NCBI RefSeq assembly: GCF_014651955.1 | Contig: NZ_BMXW01000003.1 | Location: forward strand, 1-64,000 | From: Shewanella fodinae | GTDB lineage: Bacteria; Pseudomonadota; Gammaproteobacteria; Enterobacterales; Shewanellaceae | Direction of reading: 5' to 3' | Length of the DNA stretch: 64,000 nt | In this document: positions 31,635-40,658 of the stretch, in pieces | How positions within the stretch are numbered: the stretch's first letter is position 1 | How the letters are laid out: the number at the start of each line of letters is the position of its first letter | The notes under the pieces: model-generated | Told to the model about the DNA's origin: nothing | What the model saw: the letters and a program-made list of their open reading frames with translations, nothing else | Database searches by the model: none | Program-made: the position numbers and the translations under genes

Positions 31635-32102
31635 TTATTCCGGTTGCTGCTCCAGCACACCACCGGCACAAAGAATTTTGCGCAGCAATAGTTCCAGCTG
31701 TGCAATATCCTGGTCATCCAGTCCCTGGGTGAACTCATTCAGCATTTCCGCGATCATTTCCGGCATCTGCTGACAAAATGCGTGACCGCTTTCGGTGAGT
31801 TGCAGCGCGATACGGCGTCGATCCTTACTGTCTCGCACCCGCTGTAACAGTTGTTTCTGTTCCAGTCGATCGAGCATGCGAGTCGTAGCACCGCCGTCAA
31901 TCGATAAGCGCTGGCTCAACACACTGCAGCTCTCAACATGATCGCGATGGATCATCATCAACACTTTGAACTGCTGCGCCGTGATATCCAATGGTAGCAA
32001 GTGTCGGGTCAGTACCCGGTCTTTGTATTGGTTCACCAAATGCAGCAAGTGCCCCAACGAAAAAGGATTTTGTTCAATTTTGCTTGCGGTAAAATATGCC
32101 AT
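31635..32102 (-). CDS. MarR family transcriptional regulator of the emrAB operon
   Basis: A 155-residue winged-helix repressor, usual MarR length. The HTH and wing read LSQRLSIDGGATTRMLDRLEQKQLLQRVRDSKDRRRIALQLTESG. As first gene of the marR-emrA-emrB operon it most likely represses it and lets go when drugs bind, as E. coli EmrR does. A perfect palindrome just upstream of its start is the probable operator. It is not assigned to emrR/mprA by name because sequence similarity cannot be measured here. Confidence 0.9.
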   Translation of the reverse strand: MAYFTASKIEQNPFSLGHLLHLVNQYKDRVLTRHLLPLDITAQQFKVLMMIHRDHVESCSVLSQRLSIDGGATTRMLDRLEQKQLLQRVRDSKDRRRIALQLTESGHAFCQQMPEMIAEMLNEFTQGLDDQDIAQLELLLRKILCAGGVLEQQPE

Positions 32103-32110
32103 GTCAATAT

Positions 32111-32122
32111 TTGCCTAGGCAA
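32111..32122. promoter_or_regulatory. Palindromic operator upstream of marR-emrAB
   Basis: TTGCCTAGGCAA, a perfect 12-base palindrome within A+T-rich flanks, begins 9 bases before the marR start codon. This size and position are typical for MarR autorepression. Confidence 0.65.
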
Positions 32123-32511
32123 TTAAATAAAAGTGAATATACGCCTGCAATGCTGCTGGCGCAATAGCAATAACTCTGCACAACTCTGCTGCTGGGGAAT
32201 TTAGTCGTCTTCGGTTATCGGCATTGGTTTGGGCAGCAAATCCTCACCTGCCACCTGAAAAATAAATACTAGGTCGAAATTTTTTCAAAAACGACAATTG
32301 CCTTAACCGTGACCGTTGCAGTATTCGGTTTAGACTTTGGGTAAGTGTTTGCGGCTGTCATCCGCTCGGAGCTAGCACGACTAAAGTTGATCACGCCGCT
32401 GCATGTTGCGCGTCTGATGAAGGCAATAAACTATCCGTAACCTCACGATGGTGTGAGGGACAACTACGATAATGCGGATAAGCTATTGTCCTCTAAAAAG
32501 GTGAGAAATCA
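32123..32511. other. Intergenic region upstream of marR-emrAB
   Basis: About 390 bases with no gene seen. It should contain the emr promoter; no good -35/-10 pair was identified with confidence. Confidence 0.4.
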
Positions 32512-33243
32512 TTACAACTTGGGCTGTTGTAATTCTTGGCGAATACTCAGTTCCTCCTTCGCTATTTTACGGAACATCCCGCCCATTGCTTGTTCGGCGA
32601 CATACTGCGTAAGCCGTTCTTGGGCGACATTCTCAGGGTTATCTTGCAACCGCTGCGCGGTCGCCAACGACTGTTGCACATCATTCGCCTTTGCAGCAAT
32701 GTTGTCCGCCTTACTTTTAGCCTCCAGCAACTTTCCATAGAGCTCAACCGCACCATTAGCATTGAGTTCCTTTGTAATTACGGGCAATAATGCGGTTTGC
32801 ACCATTTCGCCAGCATGTTGCTTCAAATATTGACTAGCCCCCTGATTACCCGCGTTGAGAACGCCAACTAAGGTAGGCTCATCCATGTTGGTGATGATAT
32901 TTTTTAGCAAAGGCCCAGCCACAGGGATCGCATGCTCAGCCGCTTGATTCATCAATGTTTGTAATAGGTTAGCGTCAGGATTTTGCTTAAGTTCACTGGC
33001 GACACCCGCAACAATACCGATAGGTGGTGGTAGCAAAATACGCACTAACGGGTCATTGAGGTAACCCCCGCTTTTTGCCAATTCATCCACCACGGCATCA
33101 ATTCCAACCATTAGCCGTTCAGCAAATTTATCCGCCAACATTTGTTGAAATTTTTGCTGCACGCTACTTTCTAGATCCGCCACCATTGAGGTGCAAGCAC
33201 AGACAACAAGCGATAAAAACGTTACTGCAATTTTACGAAACAT
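32512..33243 (-). CDS. DUF4197-like putative lipoprotein
   Basis: A 243-residue protein. The N-terminus is a short lipoprotein-type signal (MFRKIAVTFLSLVVCAC; likely Cys17). The body resembles DUF4197: a GGYLNDPLVRILLPPP segment, MNQAAEHAIPVAGPLLKNIITNM, and VGVLNAGNQGASQYLKQHAGEMVQTALLPVITKEL. The last 80 residues are helical and Gln/Ala-rich. Function unknown; it is expected in the periplasm or anchored to a membrane. It is the last recognisable gene before the accessory region. Confidence 0.7.
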   Translation of the reverse strand: MFRKIAVTFLSLVVCACTSMVADLESSVQQKFQQMLADKFAERLMVGIDAVVDELAKSGGYLNDPLVRILLPPPIGIVAGVASELKQNPDANLLQTLMNQAAEHAIPVAGPLLKNIITNMDEPTLVGVLNAGNQGASQYLKQHAGEMVQTALLPVITKELNANGAVELYGKLLEAKSKADNIAAKANDVQQSLATAQRLQDNPENVAQERLTQYVAEQAMGGMFRKIAKEELSIRQELQQPKL

Positions 33244-34311
33244 AGAATTTCCATGACGCTAAAATATTAATAATCACCGCCATAGGGTTGTAGCGGCGTT
33301 GCGTGAATTAATTTTCGATAAACGTTTACAACTGAAATGTTCCAAAACGTCCGGTCATAGGAGAAGCTGCTCAGGTGCTCTCAACGCACTCGCGCCAAAT
33401 GTTTCTAAAATGCAGATACTTAGGGAGAGTTGACGAGCGTAAGAATGGATAAATAACACGTTGGGATTGCTTTGAGATGTTGCCAAACCAGACTACACGA
33501 TGAGTATCGCGCATCATGATATATTCCTACGAAAGCGGAGGTTAGAGTTGAAGCATAAAGAAAGACAATTTATGCGGTTCGATAATCTACAACTCCGTAC
33601 CATTAACCTCAAGCAGAAACGATTCGTCCTGAAATAAACCTAAGGTCGTCTTTTAACTACAGCTGCTTATCCGGTTTAACGGGTAGTGTTTAGGATTCAG
33701 ATAAACTAGCTAAAAAGATGTGTCCATGAGCCATAAACACTGTCACTTCGTTTTCTTGGAGGTATACACGCAGGGCACTTCGCTATTATGCCCTACGTAT
33801 CGGCCCCGTTATTGAATAGTAATTTATAAGGGATATCTATGAAGTGGCCCTCACTGTGAGGAAAATATTAGATTTTTCTATAATAAATTTAATATGTTAA
33901 GCGTAAAACATTGCAGTCCATATTGCAACAAACGGATAAAAATGAAACCAAGTTGGAAGCTAATACTTCTTATGGTTCCAACCTTCATCATATTGCCCCC
34001 AAAGTTATTCAGCATGTGATTTTAGGCTAACTCTGACATACAAAGATTGACCAAATCTTAGTAATGCGACAATGTTACTACATAAGCAGTTGAGGCAAGT
34101 TTACACTCAGCCACCGCCAGCCACCTTCATGTGAGGAACAACCTTCTCAAAGTTGGCGAAATACGGAGAGTTCAGATACAAGGAAGTCACATAGCCTATT
34201 ATCATGCGCACCGCCTACGTCATCTGTCACTCACAAAACAAGCCACGGCAACGGACACGGAAAACCGCACCGTTGTGTTATGATCGTTATACCTACGGAT
34301 GGTTTTGATTG
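33244..34311. other. Gene-poor stretch of about 1.07 kb at the left edge of the accessory region
   Basis: No convincing intact gene. At 33894-34019 a 41-codon frame (MLSVKHCSPYCNKRIKM..., then a hydrophobic stretch, ending PPKLFSM) looks like the start of a zinc-ribbon membrane protein cut short. At 34245-34283 a G+C-rich imperfect hairpin (CAACGG ... CCGTTG) ends in GTTATGA, which could be a degenerate attC end. Base composition drops to A+T-rich after about 33.8 kb. Confidence 0.4.
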
Positions 34312-35316
34312 ATGGACATAGTTTCGTTGATAGCCCTTGTGCTTCTGCCTCTTCTTTTACCAGTATTGGTCGTTTCGGCAGTTTTGGGCAGTGGTTCTCG
34401 GATTTTAGAGCGACTCAAGTCCACGATGACGCTAGATGAAGAGCGAGGACTTGCTGAACAAGGACTACTATGGGTCTCAATAATTTCTCCATTTCTATAT
34501 TTTATCGCCTTGGGTGTAATCGCCTGGAGGGGTTATTCGGTCTCTTTGACAAGTGATGGATTGAGTGTGTTTTTTTCAATTAGCGCACTGCCTCTAGGCG
34601 CTTTATCTCTTTCATTACCATTGTCTGTTCTTGTGTCTCGCCTACATGCAACGAAACAAACGGCTAAGCAGATTAAAATTACAAATCAGAAAAATAACAT
34701 CGACCTTTTTCATTCTCACAGAAAAGAGCTATTCAGTTATTTCGATCAGATAGGTGAAGTTGAGTATCTTGGTTGCTTGACCGGGAAGTTCAAAGTACAC
34801 CCAAGAGTTCATAAAAATTTCTTTATTGGTAAGCCTGAGAATGGAGTTCCACAACTAAATATAAATGCATTCGAAGATATCGAGAGAGAGTTGTCATCGG
34901 CTAGGTGGGAATTGGATTTAATCATTCGAGACGCCAAGCCGGAATTTACTTACAGTTTTTATATCGTCACATTTTGTAGCACAATTTATCGGTTAAGTGA
35001 AAAACTTGGGTTGCCAGAAATATACGTTGAGCTTGCGGAACGCAGCATCCTCGTTCCAACGAAGCTCCAAGGTAAAGAAGAAATGGAGCTTTTAACCGTT
35101 GGTAAGACGACGGATGAAGCGGTTGCAGCATACAGATACGCAAAAAGTTATTATCATAATCTTTGCGATTTTTCTGGTAAAGAGCCAGTTCATGAAGAGA
35201 ATGATAATTTAAAGTATATAGAAATGGGCGGAAAATTTAGGAAAGTAAAGGACGAAAAAGTCATTGAAAGGTTGCACAAGAATGAAATCCAACAGGCTAT
35301 CCAAGCTAAGGCATAA
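34312..35316 (+). CDS. Membrane protein with three N-terminal helices and a large cytoplasmic domain (candidate defence effector)
   Basis: A 334-residue protein of no recognised Pfam family. Three hydrophobic segments lie at about residues 3-28 (VSLIALVLLPLLLPVLVVSAVLG), 48-72 (LLWVSIISPFLYFIALGVIAW) and 82-108. The remaining 225 residues are soluble and begin HATKQTAKQIKITNQKNNIDLFHSHRKELFSYF. This layout, helices then a TKQT-Q-NN-HRKE helix, recalls membrane effectors seen in some retron and other anti-phage modules; that is an inference from pattern only. The DUF3800 gene follows after 29 bases. Low G+C marks it as acquired. A TTG 3 bases earlier is an alternative start. Confidence 0.6.
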   Translation: MDIVSLIALVLLPLLLPVLVVSAVLGSGSRILERLKSTMTLDEERGLAEQGLLWVSIISPFLYFIALGVIAWRGYSVSLTSDGLSVFFSISALPLGALSLSLPLSVLVSRLHATKQTAKQIKITNQKNNIDLFHSHRKELFSYFDQIGEVEYLGCLTGKFKVHPRVHKNFFIGKPENGVPQLNINAFEDIERELSSARWELDLIIRDAKPEFTYSFYIVTFCSTIYRLSEKLGLPEIYVELAERSILVPTKLQGKEEMELLTVGKTTDEAVAAYRYAKSYYHNLCDFSGKEPVHEENDNLKYIEMGGKFRKVKDEKVIERLHKNEIQQAIQAKA

Positions 35317-35345
35317 CATGCGCTACTAGGGACATAAGGATAGAT

Positions 35346-36473
35346 ATGAGCAAAGGTAAAGAAGGAGCTTTCATATATGCAGATGAATCTGGTCACTCAG
35401 GCAAAGAAATTTTTGATTCAAAGTCACCTATTTATTATCAAGGCGCAGTAATATCTATTGGTGAGATTGAAACCAAAGTTGCACCAATAATTCAAAAATA
35501 TTGCGCTGATAATGGACTGGAAAGATTGCATGGTTACGAACTTGGAGAAGATAAAGTAAATAGCCTTTGCTTAGAGTTACTGGATGCTTTAGACGGTACT
35601 CAATGGATATTTCATTACACAACACTTCAAAAAAGGTATATAGCACCTACAAAATTTGTTGATACTGTCTTTGATTGTTGGGATAACCCCGCAGTCCATC
35701 CTTTCTGGTACACAACTGAACTTTTCAGACACACATTATGTATATTAATAGATGACATGATGGAAGACGGTTTAGATGTTGAGTTTTGGAACTGTTATTT
35801 AAAAGATGATTTGGATGGACTAATTAATATATGTAAAGCTTTGTTGGAAAAAGCGCCATATATTTATGACAAAAGGGCATGTGAAGTTGTCACTGCAGGA
35901 CTAAGTTACGCGATAGATAACCCTTATATATTCACCCTTATATCAGCTAAAGGTAAAAGCGCTTATAAAAAACAGACACCAAATATTATTGCTTTTTCTA
36001 GTTTATTAACTGCCACGCATAGATTTTGCAAAGAGTATGGCGTATCAGTTTCTGAACTTATCCATGATCAGAGCGATGAGTTTAAAGGAACGATGCGAGA
36101 GTACCACCGCATTTTTTTTGGTGTTGATTTTGAAGAAGATAAATTCGGTGGAATCCCACAATTTAAAGAAGTTGAATATAACTTGGGGAAATTCAAATTA
36201 GAATCTTCAAAGATATCTTATGGATTACAAGTAACGGATCTTTTCTTATGGTTAATTCAACGAGATGTTAAAAATAATAGCCTTGAAGAAACCAAGGCTA
36301 AGATATTAGACAACTCCGATGATTTCGTTATTTCAAGATCAATGTCTTTAGCAATTATCCAAGCTAGGTACTTCCAATTAATTCAGCAAGAGCTAACGCC
36401 TGAGATGATAAAAGCAGGTAAAGAGCTAAACAAAAAAATTGAAGCTAACCAAAGAGCAGCAATGGATAAGTGA
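35346..36473 (+). CDS. DUF3800 domain protein (RNase H-like fold, candidate defence component)
   Basis: A 375-residue protein with the DUF3800 signature: YADESGHSG at residues 11-19, LHGYELG, SELIHDQSDEFK in the middle, and SYGLQVTDLFLWLIQRDV near residue 295. The acidic D/E residues at these spots are those expected for a metal-dependent RNase H-like active site. DUF3800 genes are common on mobile elements and in defence neighbourhoods. AAGGA lies 6 bases before the ATG. It is co-directional and close to the membrane protein gene, and its stop abuts an attC site, so the pair probably travels as one integron cassette. Confidence 0.75.
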   Translation: MSKGKEGAFIYADESGHSGKEIFDSKSPIYYQGAVISIGEIETKVAPIIQKYCADNGLERLHGYELGEDKVNSLCLELLDALDGTQWIFHYTTLQKRYIAPTKFVDTVFDCWDNPAVHPFWYTTELFRHTLCILIDDMMEDGLDVEFWNCYLKDDLDGLINICKALLEKAPYIYDKRACEVVTAGLSYAIDNPYIFTLISAKGKSAYKKQTPNIIAFSSLLTATHRFCKEYGVSVSELIHDQSDEFKGTMREYHRIFFGVDFEEDKFGGIPQFKEVEYNLGKFKLESSKISYGLQVTDLFLWLIQRDVKNNSLEETKAKILDNSDDFVISRSMSLAIIQARYFQLIQQELTPEMIKAGKELNKKIEANQRAAMDK

Positions 36474-36545
36474 ATATAACAAGTGCATGTTGTCAGACTG
36501 GTTTTCTGCTGCGTTCCAAACCTGCCGAAAATGCAAACGTTAGCC
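36474..36545 (+). repeat. Integron attC site 1 (after the DUF3800 gene)
   Basis: 72 bases starting directly at the DUF3800 stop. R'' side ATATAAC, then AAGTGCAT; inner arms GGTTT and AAACC around TCTGCTGCGTTCC; then ATGCA and R' GTTAGCC. The outer parts TAAC...GTGCAT and ATGCA...GTTA pair, as do GGTTT/AAACC. This is the typical imperfect palindrome of chromosomal-integron attC sites in Vibrio and Shewanella. Orientation agrees with the gene before it. Confidence 0.85.
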
Positions 36546-36558
36546 CATAGGAATTTTT

Positions 36559-36654
36559 ATGCGAAATGCACCTGATACAACCGACGACCTAAAACGTTTT
36601 TTGTCCACAAACTATTTAACGTCCTTTTCTAACGCTTGTTGCTCACCAAATTAA
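36559..36654 (+). pseudogene. Truncated cassette reading frame after attC 1
   Basis: An ATG 14 bases after the attC core opens a 31-codon frame (MRNAPDTTDDLKRFLSTNYL...) that stops inside the 3' end of a gene on the other strand. Position relative to attC is that of a cassette start, so this is probably the first part of a lost cassette gene. No homology recognised. Confidence 0.4.
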
Positions 36655-36973
36655 TGCCAAACAACAGCAATATTTTTTCAATCACCATCGCTAATACATT
36701 CAATACAGCAATAAAGCTGTAAAGACCCACATCAGTCGCGGTCCAATGACCAATAAATGAGTTAGGCGCAAAGTAGCGTGCGGCAGATGCCAGCAGCAAG
36801 CTCACCACAAATACAACACAAAAAAACAGCCCATGTTTGGTAATAACACTGGTAACAAACTCATTGGACGACGTTTTACTTAACTTCCGTCCCAACATCA
36901 ATCCTGGAACTAGCAATACAACACCCAGTACCAAAGTCACCGCACCTACAGCCCAAAATGCTTTCCAATCCAT
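36629..36973 (-). CDS. Small multi-pass membrane protein, unknown function
   Basis: A 114-residue protein with three strong hydrophobic segments (residues 5-27, 48-66 and 82-106). GGAG lies 8 bases before the ATG, which supports real expression. It is on the strand opposite to attC 1 and its 3' end overlaps the truncated frame there. No family recognised. It may be a cassette in reverse orientation or the first chromosomal gene beyond the cassette. Confidence 0.65.
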   Translation of the reverse strand: MDWKAFWAVGAVTLVLGVVLLVPGLMLGRKLSKTSSNEFVTSVITKHGLFFCVVFVVSLLLASAARYFAPNSFIGHWTATDVGLYSFIAVLNVLAMVIEKILLLFGINLVSNKR

Positions 36974-37487
36974 GTAGACAACTCCATTTTTTTATTGCTT
37001 ATCAGCTAACTATTTAGCTCCCTAGCTTATAGGGTATTGACGCTAAAGGCTTAGTCATACCGCGTGTGTTGCGATTTAGATGTAGCAGTATGTCGCCCGC
37101 AGTCTCTTAGGGGAAGCATCGCAGTAAAAAATTCGTAGAATTGGAGTGGTAAAGATCCAGAGATAGCAAAAATCATTTTTCTAAATAGCTGTTCCTAATT
37201 GCGCTTCACCCGAGGAATAGAGGTTATTCCGATAAGTCGACCCTCCGCGTCAGGGATGGCGCGGTGGAGCCCCATGGACGGGTTTATGCGTGTCGACGTT
37301 GGGAATGGCCTCTGTGATCTGGCATTGAGAACACTTATTTAGGAAGACACTCACCCAAGCTTTGGTAGTTTTATGGCACAGCCGCCAGTAGTAGTCGGAT
37401 AAACACTAGATGCTGTTAACGGCATTGGCATTCATGGATGATTTGCGTTAGTTTATGCGGCTTTCTTGGCGGCAACACGGGAATAAC
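36974..37487. other. Intergenic region upstream of yegD
   Basis: 514 bases with no gene seen. It contains a G+C-rich structured block at 37236-37297 (listed separately). A promoter for yegD should be near its right end. Confidence 0.5.
37236..37297. repeat. Structured G+C-rich repeat-like block
   Basis: A 62-base block bounded by GTCGAC at both ends. Inside are CTCCGCG/CGCGG-GAG arms and GGAGCCCCATGGACGGG. It resembles short dispersed intergenic hairpin repeats seen in Shewanella genomes; the resemblance is from memory and not tested. Confidence 0.4.
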
Positions 37488-38840
37488 ATGTTTATCGGGT
37501 TTGATTACGGCACCTCCAACTGCTCGGTGGCACGTATGCTGGACGGAGAGCCACAGTTACTGCCGCTGGAAAATACCAGTCATTATCTGCCATCCACATT
37601 AGCGGCGCCGACCCGTGAATCGGTTTCCGAGTACCTGTTCCGCCATTATCAGATCCAGCCGCTAGACGCTGTTGGTCAACAGTTGCTGCGCCGCTCCGTG
37701 GCCGCCAACCGCGAAGAAGGCATTGACCTACAAGCGGAAGATCTGCTGTTTGGTCAAGCGGCCTTAGCACTGTATCTGGCGCATCCGCAAGATTTATATT
37801 ACGTCAAATCGCCTAAGTCATTTCTAGGTGCTATGGGCCTGCATGAGGTTCAGCTAAGCTTTTTTGAAGATCTGGTGTGCGCCATGATGGCCAATATCAA
37901 GCGGCGCGCCGAGCAGGTCACCCAGCAGACCATCGACGATGCCGTTATAGGTCGTCCGATTAATTTTCAAGGCAGCGGCGGTGAAGAGTCTAACCGCCAA
38001 GCTGAAAACATTTTGCGCCGAGCCGCCAACCGCGCCGGTTTCCGTCAGGTTGAATTTCAGTTTGAGCCGGTCGCCGCCGGGCTGGAATATGAAGCTGGAC
38101 TGACGCAGGAACAAACCGTGTTAGTAGTCGATATCGGCGGGGGAACCACGGACTGTTCATTGCTAAGGATGGGCCCCAACTGGCGCAAGAAAAAGGATCG
38201 CAGTGGCAGTTTATTGGCCCATAGCGGCCAACGCGTGGGCGGTAACGACTTGGATATTCATTTGGCGTTTCGGCAACTGATGCCGTATTTCGGCTTGGGC
38301 AGCTTGCTGGACTCCGGGCTGGAAATGCCAATAAAACAGCTGTGGAATCCGGTGGCGATTAACGATCTATCAGCCCAAAACGATTTTTATGCGCAGCGCA
38401 ATCTGGCAGAACTCAAACTACTGCACAAAGAAGCACGAGAACCGCAAAAACTGGCACGTTTGTTACAGGTGTATCACGACACCCTTGGTTACAGCCTAGT
38501 GCGCCGCGCTGAGGAAGCCAAAATCGCCTTGTCGCAACAGGCGGAATTTCACAGTACGCTGGCATTAGCAACTGAAGTGCTGCCACTCACCATCCGTTAC
38601 GATGAGATGCTGCAAGCGCTGGATGGCCCCAAACAGCAGATCACAAAGCTGGTACGCGAAGCGTTAACCCAAGGTGACAGTGTTCCTGATGTGATCTTTA
38701 TGACTGGCGGATCTGCGCGCTCACCGCTATTACGGCAAGCGGTAGCAGAAGTATTACCGCAAGTGCCCTTGGTCAGCGGTAACGATTTTGGCTCAGTTAC
38801 CGCCGGGCTGGCACGTTGGGCTGAGGTGTGCTTCGGCTAA
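37488..38840 (+). CDS. yegD: Hsp70-like molecular chaperone YegD
   Basis: A 450-residue actin/Hsp70-fold ATPase without the Hsp70 substrate-binding domain. The ATP motifs are FDYGTSNCSVA (phosphate 1), VVDIGGGTTDCSLL (phosphate 2) and MTGGSARSPLLRQAV (adenosine). Start at 37488 (MFIGFDYG) matches the family; an upstream ATG adds 11 unrelated residues. E. coli YegD is the same length. Its clients are not known. Confidence 0.92.
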   Translation: MFIGFDYGTSNCSVARMLDGEPQLLPLENTSHYLPSTLAAPTRESVSEYLFRHYQIQPLDAVGQQLLRRSVAANREEGIDLQAEDLLFGQAALALYLAHPQDLYYVKSPKSFLGAMGLHEVQLSFFEDLVCAMMANIKRRAEQVTQQTIDDAVIGRPINFQGSGGEESNRQAENILRRAANRAGFRQVEFQFEPVAAGLEYEAGLTQEQTVLVVDIGGGTTDCSLLRMGPNWRKKKDRSGSLLAHSGQRVGGNDLDIHLAFRQLMPYFGLGSLLDSGLEMPIKQLWNPVAINDLSAQNDFYAQRNLAELKLLHKEAREPQKLARLLQVYHDTLGYSLVRRAEEAKIALSQQAEFHSTLALATEVLPLTIRYDEMLQALDGPKQQITKLVREALTQGDSVPDVIFMTGGSARSPLLRQAVAEVLPQVPLVSGNDFGSVTAGLARWAEVCFG

Positions 38841-38885
38841 CCACCAGCCAGACGCTACGCCTGTTGCAAGGCATGGTGACAAGCC

Positions 38886-39665
38886 TTAGCTCTCCCGCAC
38901 ATGCACCGCAAAACCGCCCTGTTCAGGCAGAATATCATCGCGTAATGTCATAGCTGGGATCTGATAATCACCAAAGTTTTGCCGCCGGAATGGAATGGGC
39001 GTAGTGGTGGCTAAGGTATCCAACCGCTGGGCTAGCTGTTGGCAAGCCTCGGTAAATGCCGATGGCTGCATCTTCTGTACCCGATAAAGCACCAACGGTG
39101 GCAACACACTAAAACCGGGATAAAACAAACAACCATGCTGAATTGGAAACAGCAGATCATCAATGGGGCCGTTGATACCACGGGAGCTGTAATGTGAATC
39201 CCAACCGCCGGTGGTCACCAGCAACATGGCGCGCTTCCCGGTCATTACCCCTTCACCGTAACGGTCGCCCCAGCGGCTATCAGAAAACTCGCCAACGCCA
39301 TAGGCAAAACCGTGTGCGTACACCCGATCAAACCACCCTTTCATGATGGCTGGCATCGAAAACCACCACAGAGGAAACTGGAAAATCACCGTATCGGCCC
39401 AGAGAAGTTTTTGCTGTTCCGCCTTGATATCTGCATTTTGGGTATCGTCTTTAAAAGCCACCGCCGAATCTAGCGAAGCATCAAAGCGACCGGGTTGCCG
39501 TGCGGGAAAGTCTCGGCTATCCAATGTTGCTTTCCAATTCATCGCATACAGATCGGACACCTGTACCTGATGCCCGACCTGTTGTAAATGTGACACGGCA
39601 AAATCTCGCAAGGCACCGTTGAGTGATTGGGGTTCGGGGTGTGCGTAAACCAGTAAAATATTCAT
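38886..39665 (-). CDS. NAD(P)H dehydrogenase (quinone), flavodoxin-like fold
   Basis: A 259-residue flavoprotein of the NQO1/KefF/MdaB superfamily: MNILLVYAHPEPQSLNGAL at the start (FMN phosphate loop), FQFPLWWFSMPAIMKGWFDRV in the middle, and TTGGWDSHYSSRGINGP. The start at 39665 is set by GAGG 8 bases upstream; an earlier frame start adds 16 unlikely residues. It would reduce quinones in two-electron steps. A LysR gene is divergent from it and probably regulates it. Confidence 0.88.
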   Translation of the reverse strand: MNILLVYAHPEPQSLNGALRDFAVSHLQQVGHQVQVSDLYAMNWKATLDSRDFPARQPGRFDASLDSAVAFKDDTQNADIKAEQQKLLWADTVIFQFPLWWFSMPAIMKGWFDRVYAHGFAYGVGEFSDSRWGDRYGEGVMTGKRAMLLVTTGGWDSHYSSRGINGPIDDLLFPIQHGCLFYPGFSVLPPLVLYRVQKMQPSAFTEACQQLAQRLDTLATTTPIPFRRQNFGDYQIPAMTLRDDILPEQGGFAVHVRES

Positions 39666-39752
39666 AACTGACCTCAATTGTTGGCTAAGGTCTACACAAT
39701 AGGATTTAATCATGTATACGAATAATGAATTTCTAAAATTGCAGGTATTATC

Positions 39753-40658
39753 ATGGTTAATATAAAGACACTGGATCTTAACCTGCTGCGGACGCTCGAT
39801 GTATTACTGGCGGAACACAATGTCACACGCACGGCGCAACGGCTACATCTGTCGCAACCAACGATTAGCGTGCAACTGTCAAAGCTACGGGAAATATTTC
39901 ATGACCCGCTGTTACTGCCCGATGCCCGCGGCATGCGACCCACTGCGCTGGCAGATCAGTTACGTCAACCGCTACGGCAAGCGTTAGCTGAACTGGAGCA
40001 GGCACTAGTGGCAGTGCAGCCGTTTATGCCACAAGAAGCCAACATCATCTGGCGTATCGCCGCCTTTGACTATGGCGAAACCACCATTTTGCGGCCAGCG
40101 TTGGCGCAACTACGGCAACTAGCACCCCATGCCAAAATTGCCGTATCACAGGTGATGCCCGCTGGATTACAGGCCCGCATGGAGCGGGGCGAGATAGATC
40201 TGGCCTTTCATGTTAGGAATACCGCGCCACCGACACTACGCAGTCGCCTATTATTCAGTGAACACTATCGGTTAGCGGCCCGCAAAGGCCATCCGGCGTT
40301 ACAACAACCACTGACCCTTGAGCGCTTCTGTGCGTTGGAGCATGTCATTGTCTCACCTAGCGGGGGCGGTTTTGCCGGGGCCACCGATGCAGCGCTAACC
40401 GCCATCGGCCAGCAACGCAATGTGGTACTGTCGGTGCCACATTTTCTGTTTATGGTGGAAGTGTTAAAAAGCAGCGACTTAGTAGCGATGCTGCCGAGCC
40501 GCTTGATCGACCCGCAGCAGATGGACAGTGCCGAAGCACCCGTTGCCGTTGCCCCATTCGAGATGATGATGCTGTGGCACGAGCGTTCGCATCGCGATCC
40601 TTCCCATCAATGGTTGCGCGAGTTATTTGCCTCCAGTGCAACGGGGGCTAAGGCTTGA
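39753..40658 (+). CDS. LysR family transcriptional regulator
   Basis: A 301-residue LysR protein. The N-terminal HTH reads LDLNLLRTLDVLLAEHNVTRTAQRLHLSQPTISVQLSKLREIF, of the NodD/SyrM-like type without a canonical leading LxxF. The substrate-binding domain spans about residues 95-295. It is divergent from the NAD(P)H:quinone reductase gene with an 87-base gap, the usual arrangement for control of the neighbour. Confidence 0.9.
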   Translation: MVNIKTLDLNLLRTLDVLLAEHNVTRTAQRLHLSQPTISVQLSKLREIFHDPLLLPDARGMRPTALADQLRQPLRQALAELEQALVAVQPFMPQEANIIWRIAAFDYGETTILRPALAQLRQLAPHAKIAVSQVMPAGLQARMERGEIDLAFHVRNTAPPTLRSRLLFSEHYRLAARKGHPALQQPLTLERFCALEHVIVSPSGGGFAGATDAALTAIGQQRNVVLSVPHFLFMVEVLKSSDLVAMLPSRLIDPQQMDSAEAPVAVAPFEMMMLWHERSHRDPSHQWLRELFASSATGAKA

